Positions 8,521 to 17,380 of a stretch of DNA of 64,000 nt are shown here, one piece after another. Numbering within the stretch: the first letter of the stretch is position 1; the number at the start of each line of letters is the position of its first letter. The translations under genes were made by a program, and so were the position numbers. The DNA comes from Myxococcaceae bacterium. GTDB taxonomy: Bacteria > Myxococcota > Myxococcia > Myxococcales > Myxococcaceae. Below the pieces are notes generated by a model. That model searched no databases. It was not told the DNA's origin and saw only the letters and a program-made list of their open reading frames with translations. The DNA lies in the NCBI GenBank assembly GCA_016926755.1, contig JAFGNZ010000331.1:55287-119286 (forward strand), in the 5' to 3' direction.

Positions 8521-8922
8521 ATGACAACGACGATTGACAAGATTGCATGGATACATGTCGTCAATGGCCGAATACTCAGCGCTCGCTCCAAGGGAAAAGA
8601 CACCTATTATCTACCGGGAGGAAAACGAGAGCCCGGCGAGACCGATGTCGACGCTCTTTCTCGAGAGATCGAGGAGGAATTGTCAGTTCGAATCAAGCCC
8701 GAAACAATCTCGCATTTCGGAACGTTCGAAGCTCAAGCCCACGGCAAACCGGAAGGTGTCCTGGTAAGAATGGGCTGCTATATGGCGGACTTCGAAGGAG
8801 CGCTGAGCCCAGCCTCTGAAATAGCTGAGCTGGCCTGGTTGACCTATGGCGACCGGGATCGTGTATCTCTCGTCAGCCAGATCATTTTTGACAAACTACG
8901 TGAGCTGAAGTGGCTTTCATGA
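8521..8922 (+). CDS. NUDIX hydrolase
   Basis: This 133-residue protein carries a complete NUDIX box: GGKREPGE, eight residues, then REIEEEL, which binds the metal and pyrophosphate. NUDIX enzymes cleave nucleoside diphosphates linked to another group; the substrate cannot be read from sequence. The ATG at 8521 follows AGAGAGGAA. A longer in-frame start exists upstream, but it would fuse a decayed DUF4287 gene. The coding sequence is visibly poorer in G+C than its neighbours and uses A/T-ending codons such as ATA, TTA-type and AAA that are rare elsewhere here, a sign of recent transfer. Its stop overlaps the next start in ATGA, so it is coupled to the HAD phosphatase gene. Confidence 0.9.
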   Translation: MTTTIDKIAWIHVVNGRILSARSKGKDTYYLPGGKREPGETDVDALSREIEEELSVRIKPETISHFGTFEAQAHGKPEGVLVRMGCYMADFEGALSPASEIAELAWLTYGDRDRVSLVSQIIFDKLRELKWLS

Positions 8923-9593
8923 ACTTCGAGGCAATACTTTTCGATTGCGACGGGGTCCTCGTGGACTCCGAGTCCATCACCATCGGCGTGTTGCGCGACA
9001 TGCTCGAGGAGCTGGGCTGGACGCTCAGCCCGCAGGAGTGCATGGCGCTGTTCGTCGGCAAGTCGGTGAAGGACGAGGCCGCCACCATCGAGGCGCGCAC
9101 CGGCGTGCCGTTGACGGATGCATGGCTCACGCGGTTCAGGGCGCGGCGCAACGAGGCGCTGGAGCGCGACCTGGTGGCAGTCCGCAACGTCCATGCGGCG
9201 GTGGCGTCCATCCATGCGCGGCACCAGGGCCGCATCGCCTGCGCTTCGGGCGCGGATCGCTTCAAGGTCGAGCTGCAGCTGCGCAAGGTCGGCCTCATGA
9301 GCTACTTCGAGGGGCGGATCTTCAGCGGCCTCGAGCTGCCGCGCTCCAAGCCCGCGCCCGACGTGTACCTGGCGGCGGCGGGCGCCTTGTGCGCGGAGCC
9401 AGCGCGCTGCGCTATCGTGGAAGACACCATCACCGGCGTGACGGCCGGCGTGGCGGCCGGCGCCACGGTGTTCGGCTACAGCCCGCCCGAGGCTGGCCAT
9501 GATGCGCCCGAGGCCCTGCGCCGTGCCGGCGCGGTGCAGATCTTCACCGACATGGTGCAGCTCCCCGCGATGCTCGACGCCTGGCGCGCATGA
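8919..9593 (+). CDS. HAD-superfamily hydrolase, beta-phosphoglucomutase-like
   Basis: The 224-residue protein is a HAD hydrolase of the beta-phosphoglucomutase/CbbY type. Motif I is FDCDGVLVDSE (nucleophile Asp and acid/base Asp), motif II is the Ser in CASGAD, motif III the Lys in RSKPAPD, and motif IV VEDTITG. A helical cap lies between motifs I and II (about residues 17-85). It probably dephosphorylates a small sugar phosphate or similar metabolite. The ATG at 8919 overlaps the NUDIX stop by four bases, so I prefer it to the GTG nine bases upstream. A NUDIX enzyme and a HAD phosphatase together suggest metabolite clearance or nucleotide-sugar turnover, but this is inference. Confidence 0.92.
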   Translation: MNFEAILFDCDGVLVDSESITIGVLRDMLEELGWTLSPQECMALFVGKSVKDEAATIEARTGVPLTDAWLTRFRARRNEALERDLVAVRNVHAAVASIHARHQGRIACASGADRFKVELQLRKVGLMSYFEGRIFSGLELPRSKPAPDVYLAAAGALCAEPARCAIVEDTITGVTAGVAAGATVFGYSPPEAGHDAPEALRRAGAVQIFTDMVQLPAMLDAWRA

Positions 9594-9805
9594 ACTGCTC
9601 CAGGAAGGGACCCACCAGCTGGAGTTCTTCAGCATGCGGCGCTACCAGCAACACCTGATGCAGGCGGACGCCCGGGTGCCCAGTGGCATGTCAGCACCTC
9701 GGTGGGTCTCATCATCGAGCGGTGATGCTGTCGATCCGAGCCCTCTCCTCGCGGCCACGTCCTGACGTAGCATCGTCACGAGACCGAACGCGCGGGGAGT
9801 TCCAC

Positions 9806-10630
9806 ATGAAGATCATCGATCACCGGCTTCACCAGGATGACGGCACGCCCTACCCCTTCGTGGAGACCCCCAACCACGGGGAGAAGCTCTCGCCGGAGTT
9901 CCTGGTGATGCACTACACGGCCATGCACGAGGCGAAGAAGGCGGTGGACTGGCTGGTGAACCCCGCGGCCCAGGCCTCGGCCCACCTCGTCATCGGGCGG
10001 GATGGGAGCATCACGCAGCTCGTGCCCTTCGACACGATCGCGTGGCATGCGGGGAGGAGCTCGTGGGACGGACGCACGGGGTTGAACCGGTACTCGATCG
10101 GCATCGAGCTGGACAACGCGGGCAGGCTCACCCGGCAGGGGGCGAAGTGGTGCTCCTGGATCGGGCGAGAGGTCGCCGAGGACCAGGTGGTGCAGGCGGT
10201 GCACAAGAACGATCGGGAGCTGGCCGGCTGGGAGGCCTTCTCGGAGCCCTTGCTTCAAGTGGCGCTGGAGGTGAGCCTCCTCCTCTTCCAGACGTACAAG
10301 CTGAAGGATGTCATCGGGCATGACGACATCGCCCCTCAGCGGAAGCAGGACCCGGGCCCGGCCTTCCCGATGCACAGCTTCCGCGCCCGAATGCTGGGTC
10401 GCGCGGAGGAGCATCCCGTCGTCCACGAGGTGACGACCACGCTGAACATCCGCAGCGGCCCGGGGACGAGCAACCCCACGGTGCCGGGCAGCCCGCTGCC
10501 TCCTGGGACGAAGGTGGAGATCCTCTCGAAGCAGGGTGAATGGCGGCGGGTGGACGTGCTGCAGCCAGTGAACGGGCAGGCGGACCTCCAGGGCTGGGTG
10601 CACCAGCGCTACCTCAAGCGCATCGACTGA
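9806..10630 (+). CDS. N-acetylmuramoyl-L-alanine amidase (Amidase_2) with SH3b domain
   Basis: The 274-residue protein has an Amidase_2 (AmpD/T7-lysozyme-like) domain over about residues 20-190. Visible zinc-site features are the His in LVMHYTA, WHAG, and the closing IGHDDIAPQRKQDPG. A bacterial SH3 domain follows at about 205-270 (TLNIRSGPG, then GTKVEIL and GWVHQRYL), which usually binds cell wall. It cleaves the amide between N-acetylmuramic acid and the stem peptide. No signal peptide is seen. The ATG at 9806 is chosen because the family starts at this point and GCGGGGAG precedes it; an upstream in-frame start would add a low-quality Arg-rich stretch. Roles in wall recycling or in lysis of prey cells are both possible. 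Confidence 0.9.
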   Translation: MKIIDHRLHQDDGTPYPFVETPNHGEKLSPEFLVMHYTAMHEAKKAVDWLVNPAAQASAHLVIGRDGSITQLVPFDTIAWHAGRSSWDGRTGLNRYSIGIELDNAGRLTRQGAKWCSWIGREVAEDQVVQAVHKNDRELAGWEAFSEPLLQVALEVSLLLFQTYKLKDVIGHDDIAPQRKQDPGPAFPMHSFRARMLGRAEEHPVVHEVTTTLNIRSGPGTSNPTVPGSPLPPGTKVEILSKQGEWRRVDVLQPVNGQADLQGWVHQRYLKRID

Positions 10631-10763
10631 GCGCCCGCCCCTCGGCAGTGCGCCCTGGCGTGAGCTTCTGTAGGTCGTCGCGTCCCGGATGACGCTGTTG
10701 ATCGTCGTGCCGCAGTCGCACGCCCCCGCGCCGCGCACAGCCCCTCCAAGATACACTCCGGCC

Positions 10764-13700
10764 ATGTCCGCCAAGCTGGTCCCAGGACTCTACGAGCAGC
10801 TCGTCACGGTCCCCCTCGCCCGGCATCTCCAGGGTACGCCTCCCGAGCTCGTCCAGCGTGAGGAGCTCGACGCCGAGGACGCCGACGTGTTGCTCGCCCG
10901 GCACGTCTACGCCCAGGTGCGCAATGCCCTCCGGCTCGTGAGGGGAAACGCGGAGGGAGGTGAGGCGCTCGCCCGGCAGGTCGCTCTCGTCAACGGCCTC
11001 ATCGCCCAGCTTGGCCGGGATGCGGGCCTGGAGGCCGCCGAGGCGGTAGACGCAGCCCACGAGGTGCTCCTCGCGTTGCTGGAGCGTCCTTCCCACCCAG
11101 GACCTCCTCGGGTTCCGGCGCGCCCTGAAGTCCCGCTGAGCGCGAGCGCGCTCCTGGTGAACGGCTCGACGCAGCCGCGCATTGGCACCGAGCTGCGCCG
11201 CGAGCTGGAGTCCGCTGATGCCGTGGACCTGCTCTGCGCCTTTGTGAAGTGGCAGGGCTTCCGGGTGCTGGAGGCGGAGCTGCGCGCCCTGCGCGAGCGG
11301 GGCTGCCGTCTGCGCGTGCTGACGACGACGTACATGGGCGCCACGGACCGGCGCGCCCTGGATGCGCTCGCGGCCCTTGGGGCAGAGATCCGTGTCTCTT
11401 ACGAGACTCGCACCACGCGGCTTCATGCCAAGGCCTGGCTCTTTCACCGGAACACCGGCTTCTCCACCGCGTACATCGGTTCGTCCAACCTCTCGCGCTC
11501 TGCGCTGCTGGACGGACTGGAGTGGAACGTCCGTGTGGCCGCCGCCGAGCAGCCCCACGTCGTGGACACCTTCCGCGCCACCTTCGAGGCCTACTGGGAG
11601 GACACCTCCTTTGAGCACTATGAGCCGGCCCGGGACGCCGCGCGCTTTGACAGCGCCATCGCCGCCGAGCGGGGAGAGGCGTCAGCCGAGATCACCCTCG
11701 TCGGCCTCGAGGTGCGGCCCTTCGAGCACCAGCGCGCGATGCTGGAGCGACTCGATGCCGAGCGCACGCTGCACGAGCGGTGGAAGAACCTGGTGGTCGC
11801 CGCGACGGGCACGGGGAAGACGGTGCTCGCGGCGCTGGACTACGCGCGGCTTCGCAAGCAAGGGCACGTGGACTCGGTGCTCTTCGTGGCCCACCGCGAC
11901 ACCATTCTGCGCCAGAGCCTGCACACCTTCCGGAGCGTGCTGCGCGACGGCGCGTTTGGCGAGCTCTACGTCGGCGGTGCGCGGCCAGAAGCCTGGCGCC
12001 ACGTGTTCGCCTCGGTGCAATCCCTCGCACAGGTGGAGCTGTCCCGGCTCGCCCCCAAGCACTTCGATATGGTGGTGGTGGACGAGTTCCACCATGCCAT
12101 GGCGGACACCTACGTCCGGTTGCTGGAGCACCTGTCCCCTCACGTGCTGGTGGGGCTGACGGCAACGCCCGAGCGCATGGACGGGCAAGATGTGAAGCAG
12201 TGGTTCGACGGGCGGATCGCGGTGGAGCTGCGACTGTGGGAGGCGCTCGATAGGGGTCTGTTGGCGCCATTCCAGTACTTCGGCGTGCATGACGATGTGG
12301 ACTTGTCGCGCGTGGAGTGGAAGCGGGGCGGGTACGAGCTTGCCGCGCTAAGCCGGGTCTACACGGGCAACGACGCGCGGGCCCAGAAGGTCATCGAGGA
12401 GGTCCGCCGGCGGGTTGGGGAGGTAGGGAGGATGCGGGCGCTGGGGTTCTGCGTGAGCATCGAGCACGCCGAATACATGGCCCGCAAGTTTCGCGACCAC
12501 GGCATCCCCGCCGCGGCGGTGTCTTCGCGGACGACCCAGGAGGAGCGAGTCGAGGCACTCCGAGCATTGAGAGACCGGCGCGTGAATGCGCTCTTCGCCG
12601 TTGACCTGTTCAATGAGGGACTGGACGTGCCCGAGGTGGACACGGTGCTCTTCCTGCGCCCCACGGAGAGCGCGACGGTGTTCCTCCAACAGCTCGGTCG
12701 CGGTCTGCGTCACAGTGACGGCAAGGCGTGCCTGACGGTGCTGGACTTCATCGGGCAGCAGCACTCGCGCTTCCGCTTTGACACCCGCCTCCGGGCCCTG
12801 ACGGGGACGTCGCGGCGGGAGCTGGAACGGCAGGTGGAGCAGGGTTTCCCCTACTTGCCCGCGGGCTGTCACCTCGCGCTGGATCAGGTGGCGACAGCGC
12901 TCGTTCTGGAAAACGTGCGCCGGGGACTGAACATCGGCTGGCGCGGCCTGGTGGCGGAGCTGCGCAGCCTGGGGGATGTGGGGCTCGCGCGGTTCCTGGA
13001 GGAGACGGGGATCGAGTTGGAGGACCTGTACCGGGGCAAGCGGGGTTGGGCTGAGCTGCGACGTGAGGCGGGCCTCGGAGTGGAGCCCGCTGGGCCAGAG
13101 GATGCGAAGCTGGCGGGGGCGATCGGCCGGATGCTGCACCTGGACGACCGGGAGCGGCTGAAGGTCTACCGGGCCCTGCTCGAAAGGCCCGAGCCGCCGC
13201 GCACCGAGGGCGTGTCCCCGCGCAAGCTGCGCTTGTTATGGATGCTGCATTTCTCACTGTGGGGCTCGAACGAGTCCCCGGAACGCCTGGGCGATGGCCT
13301 CAAGAGGCTGTGGACCGAGCCGGCGCGTCGGCGTGAGCTGCTCGAGGTGCTTGCGCTGCTCGCCGCGCGATTGGAGCGAGTGACACCGGCTCTGGATGCT
13401 GCCGGGCGGGTGCCGCTGGGGGTGCATGCGCGGTACAGCCGCGACGAGGCTCTGGCAGCCTTCGGAGTAGACAAGCCGGCATCAGTCCGCCAGGGCGTGA
13501 AGTGGGTGGAGGCGGAGCAGGCGGACCTGCTGTTCGTGACGCTGCGGAAGGCGGAGCGACACTACTCACCGACGACGCGCTACCGGGACTACGCCATCTC
13601 GTCGCGGCTCTTCCATTGGGAGTCGCAGAACCTGACGGGCGAGGGCTCGGAGACGGGGCAGCGGTACATCACCCATGTGGCGCGAGGCTCCTCCGTGCAC

Positions 13701-13871
13701 CTCTTCATCCGCGAGACGAAGGAGGGGCCGCTGGGCGCGTCCCCCTACGTCTACTCGGGGCCGGCGCGCTACGTGAGGCACGAAGGCACGCGGCCGATGG
13801 CCATCATCTGGAGGCTGGAGCACGAGCTGCCCGTGGACTTGCTCGAGCGCGCGAAGCTCGTTGCCGGCTGA
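10764..13871 (+). CDS. PLD-superfamily II helicase-DUF3427 protein
   Basis: The 1035-residue protein contains, in order: an N-terminal helical region; a phospholipase-D-like nuclease domain (about 125-285, with the LHAKAWLF His/Lys motif and GSSN); an SF2 helicase core (about 310-680, Walker A ATGTGKT, a DEFHH DEAH-variant box, motif III LTATP and motif VI QLGRGLRHS); and a C-terminal DUF3427 domain with the FHWESQN and ETGQRYI segments. The PLD domain shows a single HxK motif and would work as a dimer. Proteins of this architecture are widespread on variable loci and are suspected DNA-repair or anti-phage nucleases; that is inference. The ATG at 10764 is preferred to an upstream start that adds only a Pro-rich stretch. 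It has no evident partner gene. Confidence 0.92.
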   Translation: MSAKLVPGLYEQLVTVPLARHLQGTPPELVQREELDAEDADVLLARHVYAQVRNALRLVRGNAEGGEALARQVALVNGLIAQLGRDAGLEAAEAVDAAHEVLLALLERPSHPGPPRVPARPEVPLSASALLVNGSTQPRIGTELRRELESADAVDLLCAFVKWQGFRVLEAELRALRERGCRLRVLTTTYMGATDRRALDALAALGAEIRVSYETRTTRLHAKAWLFHRNTGFSTAYIGSSNLSRSALLDGLEWNVRVAAAEQPHVVDTFRATFEAYWEDTSFEHYEPARDAARFDSAIAAERGEASAEITLVGLEVRPFEHQRAMLERLDAERTLHERWKNLVVAATGTGKTVLAALDYARLRKQGHVDSVLFVAHRDTILRQSLHTFRSVLRDGAFGELYVGGARPEAWRHVFASVQSLAQVELSRLAPKHFDMVVVDEFHHAMADTYVRLLEHLSPHVLVGLTATPERMDGQDVKQWFDGRIAVELRLWEALDRGLLAPFQYFGVHDDVDLSRVEWKRGGYELAALSRVYTGNDARAQKVIEEVRRRVGEVGRMRALGFCVSIEHAEYMARKFRDHGIPAAAVSSRTTQEERVEALRALRDRRVNALFAVDLFNEGLDVPEVDTVLFLRPTESATVFLQQLGRGLRHSDGKACLTVLDFIGQQHSRFRFDTRLRALTGTSRRELERQVEQGFPYLPAGCHLALDQVATALVLENVRRGLNIGWRGLVAELRSLGDVGLARFLEETGIELEDLYRGKRGWAELRREAGLGVEPAGPEDAKLAGAIGRMLHLDDRERLKVYRALLERPEPPRTEGVSPRKLRLLWMLHFSLWGSNESPERLGDGLKRLWTEPARRRELLEVLALLAARLERVTPALDAAGRVPLGVHARYSRDEALAAFGVDKPASVRQGVKWVEAEQADLLFVTLRKAERHYSPTTRYRDYAISSRLFHWESQNLTGEGSETGQRYITHVARGSSVHLFIRETKEGPLGASPYVYSGPARYVRHEGTRPMAIIWRLEHELPVDLLERAKLVAG

Positions 13872-13999
13872 GGCGCTCCGGGCCAGCTCTCATGCCGCCG
13901 CCTACAGCTTGTCCGAGAGGGCCATCGAGAACGGATACCGATCTTCAGTCCTCAGGTCCGGATCGTACGCGCCCGTCGGGAGGAGATGGCGCCGGCAGG

Positions 14000-16252
14000 C
14001 TACACGCCGAAGTGCCGGAGGACGTTGCGCAGGAGGGTCCCCCATCGCGGATCTGCGCCGGACTTCGACAGCGCCCAGCCAGCGCCGATGGTGCCGGCGA
14101 AGAACACCTCTCCGCCCGCGGGGCGCTTCCAGTAGATCATCTGGCTGTTGATGGCCTCCGTTAGCTGCGCCTTGTCTTCGTCGGAGAGCGCTTTGCCCCC
14201 GTAGTCCCAGAGGGTGTCACCCGGCGTCTCGAGATTGCCTTGCGCGGCCTGGCAGTGCGCCAGCGTCACGATGCCCTTCGGGAAGTCCGCGTCGGAGAGC
14301 AGGCCGAGGGTGCGCTGCTGGGGCAGGTCGATTCGCACGTCCCACTCGTGGCCCACGGCGCCATCGGCGAAGGCGTCACCCAGGGAGAAGCCCGTCCCCT
14401 CGAAGAAAGGATGGGTCGGCTCGTCGCAGGTGAAGGCGTGATGCCTGCCGTCGTTGGAGTAGCCCACGCTCTCCAGGCCCAGCAGGCGCCAGCACGGGTA
14501 GCCACTCTCGCGCAGCAGGCTGCCGAGCAGCCCGTCATTGCTGTGATACAGCTCCCCGGGGATGGCGCCGCCCATCCCGCCCAGGGTCGGGAGTTGCTCG
14601 GCCTTGCGGCACTCCATGGTCGTCAGCGTGTCGTCGAAGCTCACGCGCCAGAACAAGGTGTTGCCCGTCAGCGCGATGACCTTCCCGCCCTGCTCCAGAT
14701 AGCGCTCCAGTCCCTGATACGCGGGGATGGACCAGTACTCGCTGTGCCCGTTGATGAGCACCACCGGATGGTCCGGCAGCAGGTCCGGATCCTGGTGCAG
14801 GTCGAAGTCCGTGACCATGTCGAAGTCATAGCCATTCTGCTCGAGCCAGAGGTGCGTGAAGCGCTCGGCGCGCGTCAGGTGGCTGTAGCAGGTGTCGGGA
14901 TCGCTGAAATAGTTGTACGGCGCGGCCGCCGGCCAGGGCAGGTTCATCCCCAGTCGGTATGTGGGCTGCCCGGCCTGGTGGCACCGGTAGAAGTTGTATC
15001 TGGGGGTCTCGCCCTCGTCGGGCTCTGGCTTCCCGGTGACGACCCAGAGCTGGCGGGGATCCCTCTCCGTGTGGTTGAGCGCGAACGGAGTGCCGGAGTA
15101 GGCCAGCCAGGTGTTGGTCGCGCAGAGGACGAGGATGGGGGCCTTGGGCAGGCCCCTGGCCTTCCGGACCACGAAGGTGACGTCGTAGAGGTGCTGGAAA
15201 TCCTCCCCATGGCGGATCCGGCCCACGTAGATGCCCGGCTTCAGGTCGGACGGGAGGGCGAAGGCGTGGGAGCTCTCCCAACCACAGTCGTGCAGGTCGT
15301 CGGAGGCCAGGCGCAGGGCGTGCCCGCGCAGCGGATCCTTCGCGGGGCTGTACCCCTGCGTGAAGCGCAAGCTGTCGCGGCCATCAGAGCTGGGACCGCC
15401 AATCATCCAGGTGCCTCCATTGATGATGTGGCCATGACGCTGGTGCTCGCTGATGTCCGCGACTTCGCTCCCCTTCTCCTCGGACAAGGGCCAGCAGGCC
15501 AGCACCCCATCGAGCGGAGGTGGGTGCAGGCCCTTGTCCGCGCAACGGCGCTGGATCTCCAGTTCGGAGAGCGCCCGGCTGTAGATGACGGGCATGGCCA
15601 GATCACCCTCCAGGAAGTTGCTGGTCCACCCCACCCCGTCGAAGAAGTCTCCATAGGCGCCCAGGCGCAGTGGCGCGGGTCCAGGCCGGACCGGGCCTGC
15701 CAGGGGGAGGGGGTCGACCGCCCGCTGGCCGTCGATCCACAGCGAGGCCTCGCTCCCATCCCAGACTCCGACGAGGTGGTGCCAGCGCAGCTGCTCGAGC
15801 GTGTTGGGGCTGAGCACCATCCGGGATTCGTCAAACTCCCCCCCCTGGCCGAGGTAGAGGGCGACGTGGCCATCCTCCGTGATGAACAGGCCGATGCCGG
15901 ACGTATCCGGGAAGCTGTGCTGCGACACCAGGCCCTGCCAGGAGGAGAGGGACCATGGCCGGACCCAGCACTCCAGTGTCAGCGCCCGGAGGGGGAGGTC
16001 CTCCAGGCCGGCGTCCACGTTCACGTACGAGCCGGGGCAGATGGACTGCGGAGACGGGCCGGCCTCCTGCGCCGGGAACAGCTCGACGTCCTCCGACGGG
16101 CCGTCCAGGTCTGTGCCCAATCGGACAATGGAGATGCGGTAGGGGACGCTGCTGCTGACGCGAACGTGGAGGGTGTCACCCGCGAAGACGCGCTTCTCCG
16201 CATAGGCGTGTACGCCCTTCAGGTGCTTCTCTCGCAAAGGCTCCCGTGCCAT
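14000..16252 (-). CDS. N,N-dimethylformamidase large-subunit-like protein with LamG domain
   Basis: The 750-residue protein has an N-terminal beta domain, a LamG/concanavalin-like domain at about residues 100-260 (LTLECWVRPWS, then WHHLVGVWDG), and a large C-terminal domain with glutamine-amidotransferase-like topology that matches the beta subunit of N,N-dimethylformamidase (NTWLAYSG, YDFDMVTDFDL, INGHSEYWS, GGKVIALTGNTLFWRV). Dimethylformamidase is a mononuclear iron amidohydrolase. Tyr and Glu residues of the kind used as iron ligands are present, but I cannot place them exactly. No small-subunit gene is adjacent, so the natural substrate may be another amide. The ATG at 16252 follows GGGGGAGAG on the minus strand; longer starts add Arg/Gly-rich non-family sequence. 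Confidence 0.85.
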   Translation of the reverse strand: MAREPLREKHLKGVHAYAEKRVFAGDTLHVRVSSSVPYRISIVRLGTDLDGPSEDVELFPAQEAGPSPQSICPGSYVNVDAGLEDLPLRALTLECWVRPWSLSSWQGLVSQHSFPDTSGIGLFITEDGHVALYLGQGGEFDESRMVLSPNTLEQLRWHHLVGVWDGSEASLWIDGQRAVDPLPLAGPVRPGPAPLRLGAYGDFFDGVGWTSNFLEGDLAMPVIYSRALSELEIQRRCADKGLHPPPLDGVLACWPLSEEKGSEVADISEHQRHGHIINGGTWMIGGPSSDGRDSLRFTQGYSPAKDPLRGHALRLASDDLHDCGWESSHAFALPSDLKPGIYVGRIRHGEDFQHLYDVTFVVRKARGLPKAPILVLCATNTWLAYSGTPFALNHTERDPRQLWVVTGKPEPDEGETPRYNFYRCHQAGQPTYRLGMNLPWPAAAPYNYFSDPDTCYSHLTRAERFTHLWLEQNGYDFDMVTDFDLHQDPDLLPDHPVVLINGHSEYWSIPAYQGLERYLEQGGKVIALTGNTLFWRVSFDDTLTTMECRKAEQLPTLGGMGGAIPGELYHSNDGLLGSLLRESGYPCWRLLGLESVGYSNDGRHHAFTCDEPTHPFFEGTGFSLGDAFADGAVGHEWDVRIDLPQQRTLGLLSDADFPKGIVTLAHCQAAQGNLETPGDTLWDYGGKALSDEDKAQLTEAINSQMIYWKRPAGGEVFFAGTIGAGWALSKSGADPRWGTLLRNVLRHFGV

Positions 16253-16685
16253 GCCGTCTCTCCCCCGTAGCCCCATTCTACCGCTCCCAGAAACGGTTCC
16301 CCTCGGGTGGGTCGCGTGATGTGCGAGCAGTTGCGAGGAGTTCAACATTCCGCCCGCCGGGGTACCCCCACGAGCCCCCCCTCTGCGTCTTGCAGCGGCG
16401 AGGGTGGCTCGAGGCCCAATGGGGCGTATCGGAGAACAACCGGCGCGCAAGGCTCTACCGGCTGACCAGGCGGGCCATGCGCAGTGGAGCACTGGGGTTC
16501 ATCACTGGCTGGCTTACGCGGACGCCTTCACGCGCGTCCTGCAGCCGGCGCGAGGGCGCGGGCGAACCATGCACCCGGGCCTGCCCTCGCAACCTCCGAA
16601 GCGGGCCCCGGCACGAGCCCCCCAGCAGGCGTGGAGATCTGACGTGGACTCTCAGCCTGAGAGCCCTCTGGGTGACTGGAAGATC
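16253..16685. other. Intergenic region (433 bp) without a supported gene
   Basis: This is the gap between the start of the dimethylformamidase-like gene and the end of the next minus-strand gene. Open frames exist on both strands but have no coding character. The only structured element is one copy of a 52-bp repeat (16578-16629). The promoter for the dimethylformamidase-like gene should lie in the left part, but no clear hexamers were seen. Confidence 0.7.
16578..16629 (+). repeat. 52-bp intergenic repeat, copy A
   Basis: This stretch matches 20383-20434 at 50 of 52 positions, on the same strand. The centre holds GGGCCC, six bases, then a GAGCCC arm, so a transcript could form a hairpin with one mismatch. 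It lies 57 bases past the stop of the minus-strand gene ending at 16686. Confidence 0.85.
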
Positions 16686-17198
16686 CTAGGCGGAGACGAT
16701 CGTGGGGCCCGTGGCGGGACCCTGGACCAGGCGATCCCTGCCGCTGTTGTAGGCGTACTGATCCATGACGTAGCCGAAGGCCTCCATCAGCTTGTCAGCG
16801 GGGAGCCCCAGTCCCTTGAGCGCGTCAACGACCTTGCCCATGGCCTGGCGGGGATTCTTCAGCAGGTCGGGGAGCTCGGAGAGCGACTTGGCGACATTGT
16901 CGAGGGCATCCTTGAAGGGCTTCAGCGGATCGGACAGCTCCTTCTGCCCACGGGCGCTCTGCGCCGCGAGGGGCTTCGTCTCCGGCGCGAACGTGTTGCC
17001 CAGGCGAACCCCGGCGCTGCTGCTGCCAGCCCCCTGCTTCGGGGCGGCGACGAACTCATCTCGGAAGGACTTGGCGTGCGTGGAGGCAGCGGGGGAGGAG
17101 GCAACCGCGGCCTCGCGTCGCGGCGCCGTCTCGGAATGGCGCTGGACAGCGGAGCGAGGGGAGGAAGGCCTGGAGCCCGTAGCGTTCACGCTGCTCAT
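16686..17198 (-). CDS. Small hypothetical protein with disordered N-terminus
   Basis: The 170-residue protein is not recognised. Residues 1-85 are Ser/Ala/Pro-rich and disordered, much like the N-termini of the products of 5734-6690 and 7349-8068. Residues 85-160 form amphipathic helices (DPLKPFKDALDNVAKSL, then a second helix ending near DALKGLGLPADKLMEAF). There is no signal peptide or membrane segment. It is divergent from the Ser/Thr kinase, with 182 bases between the two starts. On the minus strand, a GGGAGGA stretch lies upstream of its ATG. A chaperone-dependent secreted protein is one possibility; nothing in the sequence proves it. Confidence 0.65.
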   Translation of the reverse strand: MSSVNATGSRPSSPRSAVQRHSETAPRREAAVASSPAASTHAKSFRDEFVAAPKQGAGSSSAGVRLGNTFAPETKPLAAQSARGQKELSDPLKPFKDALDNVAKSLSELPDLLKNPRQAMGKVVDALKGLGLPADKLMEAFGYVMDQYAYNSGRDRLVQGPATGPTIVSA

Positions 17199-17290
17199 GA
17201 AATGTCCTTTGAGGGAGGAGAAATGCGCTCATCGAAATTCTCGGACCCGGCGAAGGAAAGTTGTGTGCGAGAGGCACTTATCTTTAACCA

Positions 17291-17304
17291 CCTGTATTTA
17301 CAGG
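17291..17304. promoter_or_regulatory. Perfect inverted repeat CCTGTA-TT-TACAGG
   Basis: A perfect palindrome with six-base arms and a two-base centre lies in the AT-richer divergent spacer, 77 bases before the kinase start and 93 before the opposite gene. This is the size and position of an operator for a dimeric regulator. No regulator can be assigned. Confidence 0.4.
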
Positions 17305-17380
17305 GGATTACAGCGCCACGAAGCCTCCGGGCGATCCCTCGCGATAATGAGAGGACCCATTCCCGTGAGGAAGCGCTTCG

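Noticed and set aside
8206..8922. One 238-residue protein fusing a DUF4287-like front to a NUDIX domain
   Set aside because: The front breaks off at WWQQ, its usual tail is in another frame, and the NUDIX part has its own ribosome-binding site and different base composition. A remnant plus a separate gene is the better reading.
9594..9720. Coding-like text after the HAD gene (LLQEGTHQLEFFSMRRYQQHL)
   Set aside because: Short, with no start of its own, and not recognised. Possibly a remnant, but not supportable.
13903..13998. Short minus-strand text (AYDPDLRTEDRYPFSMALSDKL, then stop) after the dimethylformamidase-like gene
   Set aside because: It looks somewhat protein-like but is about 30 codons, has no start and no family; it cannot be separated from chance.
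14240..16270. A 676-codon plus-strand frame opposite the dimethylformamidase-like gene
   Set aside because: No domain or hydrophobic core; a shadow of the well-supported minus-strand gene.
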